DNA of 30,000 nt from Symbiodinium natans (Eukaryota > Sar > Dinophyceae > Suessiales > Symbiodiniaceae). The DNA lies in the NCBI GenBank assembly GCA_905221605.1, contig CAJNDS010002351.1, positions 315,001 to 345,000 of the forward strand, given 5' to 3'. Below, in pieces: positions 24,616-30,000 of the stretch (position 1 is the stretch's first letter; each line of letters begins with the position of its first letter). The translations under genes were made by a program, and so were the position numbers. The notes beneath the pieces are model-generated. The model made no database searches and was not told the DNA's origin. It saw nothing but the letters and a program-made list of their open reading frames with translations.

Positions 24616-25053
24616 GTACGCCGGGCTTCCGAAGGGTCCATGTGGATCTGCAGAGCTGCCTGGCGATCCTGAAGGTCGGCTTGTTTTGCAGTTTAGGGTT
24701 TAGGGTTTGGGTGTTTAAGGCTTATTAGGGTTTAAGGTAGGGGGCTTGGGGTTGGGCTAACCCGAAAGCCAAAATCCGAAAAAAACCCCAACACCTTCAG
24801 CAGCCAAAACTCTAAGCAACCCTACAATGCCCTAAAAGCCCTTAGAAAGCCCGAAACCCCCATCCCTAAAAGCCCTAAACAACCCCAAAAGCCCTAAAAA
24901 ACCTTAAAGCCCAAAGCTCCAAAGCTCCAAAGCTCCAATCCCTAACTCTCACAGGTCGTGTCCTGGCTGCGGTCGCACGAAGGAGTGGGCTGGCAGGGGA
25001 TGCGGAACCACTTTGCCACGCCGAACGCCCTGGGAGTCTTGTTGTGCTGTTGA
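24616..25053 (+). CDS. two terminal exons of an unrecognised gene
   Basis: Exon 24616-24674 (TPGFRRVHVDLQSCLAILK, ending AAG|GTCGGC) joins in phase 0 to exon 24955-25053 (VVSWLRSHEGVGWQGMRNHF then ATPNALGVLLCC), stop TGA 25051-25053. The two borders share AGGTCG. No domain is recognised and the 5' part is not found. Confidence 0.5.
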
Positions 25054-25059
25054 GGAATT

Positions 25060-25350
25060 TAAGGGTCTAGGGTTTAGGGCTGAGGGGCAGATAATGAGTA
25101 CCTAAATATGTACTTGTAAATGCAAATACAGATATAGATATAAGTATAAATATATGGAAAAGATGAGGGTGTCCTTATTCTGCGCCGCTTAGGAAACTAC
25201 AAGGTCTCCCTAAGATGGATGTACATATGCATCTATGCGTATACAAATGCCGGGTGGTGTCCTTAATCTGAGAACTTCAAACCCTAAACCCTGAACCCTA
25301 AAACCCTAAACCCTAACCCTAAACCCTAACCCTAAGCTTCTTACTGGCAG
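25060..25350. other. intergenic: AT-rich island and CCCTAAA array
   Basis: 25090-25260 is AT-rich with ATATGTAC/TATGCATATA-like runs and two copies of GTGTCCTTA(T/A)TCTG (about 25169 and 25257). 25280-25335 is CCCTAAA. Confidence 0.5.
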
Positions 25351-28300
25351 CCCAAGGAGTTCGTGAGCTCATCTGCTACCTGGACATGCGCAGCCCAAGT
25401 GCCGAAGCTAGCGGCGGACACGGCGATCAGTGCCTCTTGTTCTTGAGGCACAGGAGCTTCTCCCAAGTGCTGGAGCAGGCATCGAGGGGTTTGCTGTTCA
25501 AGAAAGAAGGCCAAGTAAGGACCGCGGATAGATCCCTTGTGCATGAGGAAAGCTTACATGACTCCCCCCCGCCTCCCCCCGGCGCGCCTAAAAGCCAAAA
25601 GCCCCCACAAGCCCATAAAACACTGAACACTGAACCCTAAACCCTAAACACTAACCCTAAACCCTAAACCCTAAACCCTAAACCCTAAACCCTAAACCCT
25701 AAACCCTACACCCCTGGCAAAGGTGGAGGAGAAGCGCCAGGAGCTCAGCAAGGCCCTGCAGGAGCTGATAGGCCAGGATCCGGGGGCGGAGGCCTTCTTG
25801 CCGCTGGGCGGCGGATTTGGGAAGCAGCTTTTTAAAGGGATTTCGGTGGCGCAATCCTATATGACCTTAAACCCTAAGCCCTAAGCCCTAAACCCTAAAC
25901 CTTGCTAAACCCTAAACCTTTCTAAACCCTAAACCTTTATAAACCCTAAACCCTAAACCCTAAACCCTAAACCCTAAACCCTAAACCCTGAACCCTAAAC
26001 CCTAAACCCTACAGAGCCTAAACTCTAGCCCTCCGCAAGATCCGCGCGCCCAGGCTGGGCCAGCTTGGGATGGACCCGAGCCAGGAGGTCCTGCGGACCT
26101 CCCGAGGCGACTTGGAGCAGCCCTAAACCCTAAACCCTAAACCCTAAACCCTAAACCCTAAACCCTAAACCCTAAACCCTAAACCCTAAACCCTAAACCC
26201 TAAACCCTAAACCCTAAACCCTAAACCCTACACGCTAAATCCTAAACCCTAAACCCTAAGCCCAAAACACTAAACCCTAAACCCTAAACCCTAAACCTCC
26301 CGAGGCGACTTGGAGCAAGCCCTGGGCCAGGGGAGCAAGTTAGAAGACCAGGCCGGGATCTCATTTTTTCATTCTGGGTCCTTTTTTTTCTACCTCTCTC
26401 AATGTGTACATATATATATATATATATGTGTGTACATATATATATATATATATTAACATGTATACATTTTTGTGGGGGCGGGAAGGGTTGCTGAGGTTTA
26501 GAGTTTAGGGGTACTGCCCTGACCACGGAGAGCCGTTTAAGACCTGGGCATCTTGAAGCCCCCACTATGGGAGATCCCCGTTACCCAAAATACCCATTCT
26601 GGCTATGTAGCGCCCGAAAGGAAACTAACCCCCTACACCCCTAAAACCCCCCTAAGCCTCTAAACCCCCCCCTAAACCCCTAAACCGCTAAACCCTAAAC
26701 CCCCACAAACCCCTAAACCCCAAAACCCCCTAAGCCCTAAACCCTAGCACCCCTAAATCCCTATAAACCCCTCAACCGACCAAACCCCCAAACCCCCAAA
26801 CCCCCAAACCCCCAAACCCCCAAACCCCCAAACCCTCAGACCCCCAAACCCCCAAACCCCCAAACCCGCAAACCCCCAAACCCCCAAACCCCCAAACCCC
26901 CCGACCCCCACACCCTCAAACCCCAAACCCTAAACCCTAAACACCACACCCTAAACCCTAAATTGTGTTTAGTCCCATTTTGGGAGGACTCATCCGGCTG
27001 GTCGGCGCTGATGCTGGCCGCGCAGCTGAACGACACGGAGGCGGTGAAGTGGATGCTGGAGAAGGTGGGTCAGGGCCGAGGATTATTGGTTTTAGGGTTT
27101 AGGGTTTAGGGTTCAGGGTTCAGTGTATAGGGGTTTGGGGGTTTAAGGGTGTAGGGGTTTAGGCGTTAAGGGTTTGGGTTTTACTTCTTTTGTTACCTCG
27201 ACACCCAAACAGATGTAGGGAAGGTCCGACATCCACAATGCATTTAGGGTTTAGGGTTTAGGGTTTAGGGTTTAGGGCTCAGGGCTTAGGGCTTAGGGTT
27301 TAGGGTTTGCGGGTAGTAAGCAACCTTCATCCTGAGGCGAGCCAGAGCCCGAAGCCCTGGAAAAAACCCGCTGTTGACAGACGCTGTCATCCCTTCCAAA
27401 CCCTGAATCTATTTGCCAAAACAGCCAAACAATCACCCTAGGCCCTAAACCCTAAACCCTAAACCCTAAACCCTAAACCCTAAACCCTAAACCCTAAACC
27501 CTAAACCCTAAACCCTAAACCCTAAACCCTAAACCCTAAATCCTAAACCCTAAACCCTAAACCCTAAAAGTCATGTGCTACGGTTTGAAGGACCCAAGCA
27601 TTGGCCTCAAGACCAACCGGGCCGGCCAGACAGCGGCTTGGTGTAAAGGACCGAAGCAGGATTCGAGGCATCAGGCCTGGGTTCGGGTCTAGGGTTTAGG
27701 GTTTAGGGTTTAGGGTTTAGGGTTTAGGGTTTAGGGTTTGGGGTTTGGGGTTTGGGGTTTAGGGTTTAGGGTTTGGGGTTTGGGGTTTAGGGTTTAGGGT
27801 TGAGGTTTTGGGGTATTCGTCAGCCAAAAGACTCTTGTGAGTCAAAAGATCTACTAAATCTTGGTCTCCCCAGAGGCCACTATGAGGTTTGGGGACTGGG
27901 GCTCAAGGGCTAGTAGGGTCGAACCCTGTAATCCCTAAGCCCTAGACCCTAAACCCCAGACCCCGCAACCCCCCCTTAACATCTCCGTCTGACAACCCGA
28001 AACCCTAGACGCGAAATCCCTAGGTCCCTAAAGAACGCGACATACATCAACATACAAAGGGGCCTCTCAAGCCCGAAGCTGTCATGTCCCTGAAGCTTCT
28101 AAAGCCCCAAGGCCCTGAGGACCCTAAAGACTTTAAGGCCTATAATCCTAAACCCGAAAACCTAAACCCCCTCTTTTGGGAAGGCACGGAACCGCGAGCA
28201 GAGTTCGCGCGCACGGCATCACTAAAAAGAACCCAACGGCCCGAAAGCCCTAAAACCCTCGGGAACCCTAAACCCCAAACCCCAAACCCCAAACCCTAAG

Positions 28301-29077
28301 CCCTAAGCCCTAAGCCCTAAACCCTAAAGCCTAAACCCTAAACCCTAAACCCCAAACCCTAAACCCTAAACCCTAAACCCTAAACCCTAAACCCTAAACC
28401 TTAAACCCTAAACCCTACCAAGGGCATGATGTGGGCCAGCTGGTGGAGAGCCTCTGAGATGCTGACGATCTTCCGGACCCGCGGGTTTGAGTTGACCCAT
28501 GGGGATCAGGAGGGGCTGCGAAGGCTCCTGGGCCTCTGCTTGGCAGCTTTTTTGCTAGGGCTTAGGGTTTAGGGTTTAGGGTTTAGGGTTTAGGGTTTAG
28601 GGTTTAGGGTTTAGGGCTCAGGGCTTAGGGTTGAGGGCAGGGTTTAGCAGGCTTCGGGCTTCTACTTGACACGTTTGGTTTTCATTTTTTCACAGGTGTT
28701 TTCAAGGGCTGTTGCATATGTGCTTGTGGTGGTTCCTGTGTATAAGCCCTATATAAACCCTAAACCCCGAAACCTCTCAACCCCTAAACCCCTAAACCCC
28801 AAAACCCTAAACCCCAAACCCCAAACCCTAAACCCTAAACCCTAAACCCCGAAACTTCTCAACCCCTAAACCCCTAAACCCCAAAACCCTAAACCCCAAA
28901 CCCCAAACCCCAAACCCTAAACCCTAAACCCTAAACGCTAAACCCCTAAACCCTAAAACCCTAAACCCTAAGCTGAGGCTTTGCGAGGCTCAGAAGCAAG
29001 CCGAAGACTCGGACGACTTGGCAGCCCTGGCCCTGCTCCGGGTGGACCCGACTGAGCTGGAGTCTGTGGGAACGCAG
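25351..29077 (+). CDS. second ankyrin-type gene, incomplete
   Basis: Exons 25351-25514 (VRELICYLDMRSPSAEASGG ... LLFKKEGQ, donor GTAAGG), 25723-25845 (VEEKRQELSKALQELIGQDP), 26040-26106 (IRAPRLGQLGMDPSQEVLRT), 26305-26351 (DLEQALGQGSKLEDQ), 26987-27064 (DSSGWSALMLAAQLNDTEAV, KWMLEK), 27591-27635 (DPSIGLKTNRAGQTA), 28423-28542 (GMMWASWWRASEMLTIFRTR ... LTHGDQEGLRRLL) and 28973-29077 (LRLCEAQKQAEDSDDLAALA). All junctions can be made phase-compatible. GWSALMLAAQLNDTEAVKWM and the run NRAGQTA|GMMWAS...FRTRGFEL fit ankyrin repeats. Some borders are GC-AG and the 25845/26040 join is the least certain. ATG 25386 is a possible start. A further exon may lie at 29671. Confidence 0.6.
25630..25715 (+). 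repeat. (CCCTAAA)n in intron
   Basis: Almost pure CCCTAAA units between the first two exons of the second ankyrin-type gene. The first unit is CACTGAA-like. Confidence 0.9.
25865..26020 (+). repeat. CCCTAAA array with CCTTGCTAAA/CCTTTCTAAA spacers
   Basis: CCCTAAG and CCCTAAA units with three inserted 10-bp variants (CCTTGCTAAA, CCTTTCTAAA, CCTTTATAAA), then pure CCCTAAA. Confidence 0.85.
26097..26317 (+). repeat. CCCTAAA intron flanked by a 23-bp direct repeat
   Basis: The 23 bp at 26097-26119 (ACCTCCCGAGGCG ... GGAGCA) recur exactly at 26295-26317. Between the two copies there are only CCCTAAA units and a few variants (26120-26294). The intron 26107-26304 starts and ends at CCCGAG|GCGACT (GC-AG), so the spliced message keeps one copy. 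Confidence 0.9.
26352..26986 (+). repeat. intron with (TA)n and long (CCCCCAAA)n
   Basis: A TA microsatellite in two blocks with TGTACATATA edges (26405-26463), unique sequence, then CCCCTAAA-type and clean 8-bp CCCCCAAA units (about 26780-26900). Confidence 0.8.
27085..27590 (+). repeat. intron with TTTAGGG and then CCCTAAA arrays
   Basis: TTTAGGG-type at 27090-27180 and 27243-27310, unique about 27310-27440, then almost pure CCCTAAA at 27444-27568. Both polarities occur in one intron. Confidence 0.85.
27690..28422 (+). repeat. long intron with TTTAGGG, unique island and CCCTAAA
   Basis: TTTAGGG and TTTGGGG (27691-27805), a 440-bp largely unique island (27810-28250) with scattered CCTAAA, then CCCCAAA/CCCTAAG/CCCTAAA (28258-28415). 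A possible mini-exon GHYE after CCCCAG at 27873 was seen but does not fit the phases. Confidence 0.7.
28556..28972 (+). repeat. intron with TTTAGGG and a duplicated CCCTAAA block
   Basis: TTTAGGG at 28560-28615. The block CCCCGAAAC(C/T)TCTCAACCCC with its following CCCTAAACCCC text appears at about 28764 and again at about 28846, a tandem duplication of about 82 bp. Confidence 0.75.
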
Positions 29078-29094
29078 GCGGGGGGGGCTTCTTA

Positions 29095-29350
29095 GGGTGT
29101 TTAGGGTTTGGGGTTTTAGAGGGTTTAGGGTTTAGGGTTCAGAGGGTTTAGGGTTTAGGGTCTATAGGGTTTAGGGTTTGTAGGGTTTAGGGTTTAAGGT
29201 TTAGGGTTTATAGGGTTTATAGGGTTTATAGGGTTTATAGGGTTTATAGGGTTTATTGGGTTTATAGGGTTTATTGCGTTTGGGGTTCATAGGGTTTATG
29301 GGGTTTGTAGAGTTTATAGAGTTTATATGGCTTATAGGGTTTATAGGGTT
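29095..29350. repeat. TTTAGGG then (GGGTTTATA)n, 9-bp period
   Basis: TTTAGGG variants turn into about 15 units of GGGTTTATA/GGGTTTATT (29205-29350). Confidence 0.85.
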
Positions 29351-29454
29351 GAGGGTTGGCTTAAGCGGGGTGGTGTTCTGACATAGGAGCCCTTCTATGG
29401 ACCAGTACAAGATAAATTCCAAACCCCACAACACTGGTTAAATAGTAACCCCTA

Positions 29455-29645
29455 AACCTTAGACCCAAAACCCCAAAACCCTCAAGCCCCTAAACCCCAA
29501 TCCCCAAATCTCCAAATCCCCAAACCCTTGGCCCCAAACTTTGCTAACTCCCCAAACCCCGAACCCCGAACCCCAGAACCCTAAACCCTAAACCCTAAAC
29601 CCTAAACCCTGAACCCTGAACCCTAAACCCTAAACCCTAAACCCA
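29455..29645. repeat. CCCCAAA variants and CCCTAAA array
   Basis: Degenerate CCCCAAA/CCCGAAC (29455-29575) and then CCCTAAA with two CCCTGAA units (29578-29645). Confidence 0.8.
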
Positions 29646-29670
29646 ACTCCCTCGTCCCCTACAACCGCAG

Positions 29671-29787
29671 GTTGAGATGGACAACACGGCTGTCGATGGC
29701 AGCCTGCGGGGCAGGATGGGAGACCAGCACGCAGCTTCTGTCAAGGAGGCCCACTGGGGATTTGGGGGCACTAAGGGGGCTTAAGGG
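29671..29787 (+). CDS. possible exon, ankyrin-like in one frame
   Basis: Follows the acceptor CCGCAG. One frame reads LRWTTRLSMAACGAGWETST then QLLSRRP, which looks like an ankyrin unit. The phase-0 frame that fits the preceding exon reads VEMDNTAVDGSLRGRMGDQH and stops at TAA about 29782. The choice is open. Confidence 0.35.
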
Positions 29788-30000
29788 GGTTTGGGGACGT
29801 AGGGCTCTGCGAGTAGGCACTAGGGGGTTGAGGGGGACTTTGGAGAATAGGGTTTCGGGGTGTATGGGTTAGCGGTGCAGGGGTGAAGCCCCTCTAAAGA
29901 ATGCTGAGGCCCTTGTAAGGAACATCCTGCTAGTCACAGGACCATGACAGGTACTGCCTGCTACCAATCATGGTCCATTATCAGGAATGAAATATAGAAG
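29788..30000. other. unassigned right edge
   Basis: G-rich degenerate text to about 29890 and then unique sequence. A 13-nt inverted pair (GGACCATGA near 29940 and TCATGGTCC near 29969) is seen. No exon is supported. Confidence 0.4.

Noticed and set aside
27871-27886. Mini-exon GHYE after CCCCAG
   Set aside because: It resembles an ankyrin start, but its phase does not fit either neighbour, and the neighbours already join well without it.
1-30000. Chromosome-end telomere
   Set aside because: Arrays are many, short, of both polarities, and separated by exons that join in frame, so they are interstitial.

Overview
The window looks like nuclear DNA of a dinoflagellate, most likely a Symbiodiniaceae-type alga. 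The evidence is threefold. TTTAGGG/CCCTAAA telomere-type repeats and their variants run through nearly all of it. Short GC-rich coding fragments lie between these arrays, all on the + strand. Introns use GT-AG and GC-AG borders, usually cut at AG|GY, as is known for dinoflagellates. No rRNA, tRNA or CRISPR was seen.

Layout. 1-4,494: short unrecognised exons, one with LamG-like sequence, among degenerate telomere-type arrays and a (CCCTCAAA)n minisatellite. 4,495-6,667: mostly non-coding. 6,668-7,908: four exons of a thioredoxin/PDI-like gene. 8,564-11,294: exons of an unrecognised gene. 11,482-13,702: an ankyrin-repeat gene whose eight exons join in frame to 301 codons plus stop. 13,869-24,170: a host gene apparently interrupted by a large antisense LTR element. 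24,616-25,053: tail of another gene. 25,351 to the right edge: a second ankyrin-type gene, incomplete. Removing the telomere-type arrays as introns restores reading frame and domain continuity, so the arrays are intron filler and not chromosome ends.

The LTR element (14,465-23,267, about 8.8 kb, minus strand) has 305/307-bp direct repeats that differ at three places. A 13-nt match to the tRNA-Met anticodon arm, the Ty1/copia half-tRNA type of primer site, sits directly after the 5' LTR, and a short purine tract sits before the 3' LTR. The inside is almost fully covered by a chain of overlapping ORFs. None shows reverse transcriptase, integrase, protease or RNase H motifs. Instead they show a WW domain, an S1-like domain, a poly(A)-binding-protein MLLE/PABC-like domain, a SAM-like segment and two clusters of CCCH zinc fingers. 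I read it as a non-autonomous or gag-only copia-type element carrying an RNA-binding, mRNP-like polyprotein, now broken by frameshifts or shown so by assembly errors.

The second main observation is that several telomere-repeat introns are flanked by direct repeats of exon sequence (19, 17 and 23 bp in the clearest cases), each containing the AG|GY splice junction. This is what is expected if the introns arose by insertion with target-site duplication, possibly by telomerase-assisted break repair.
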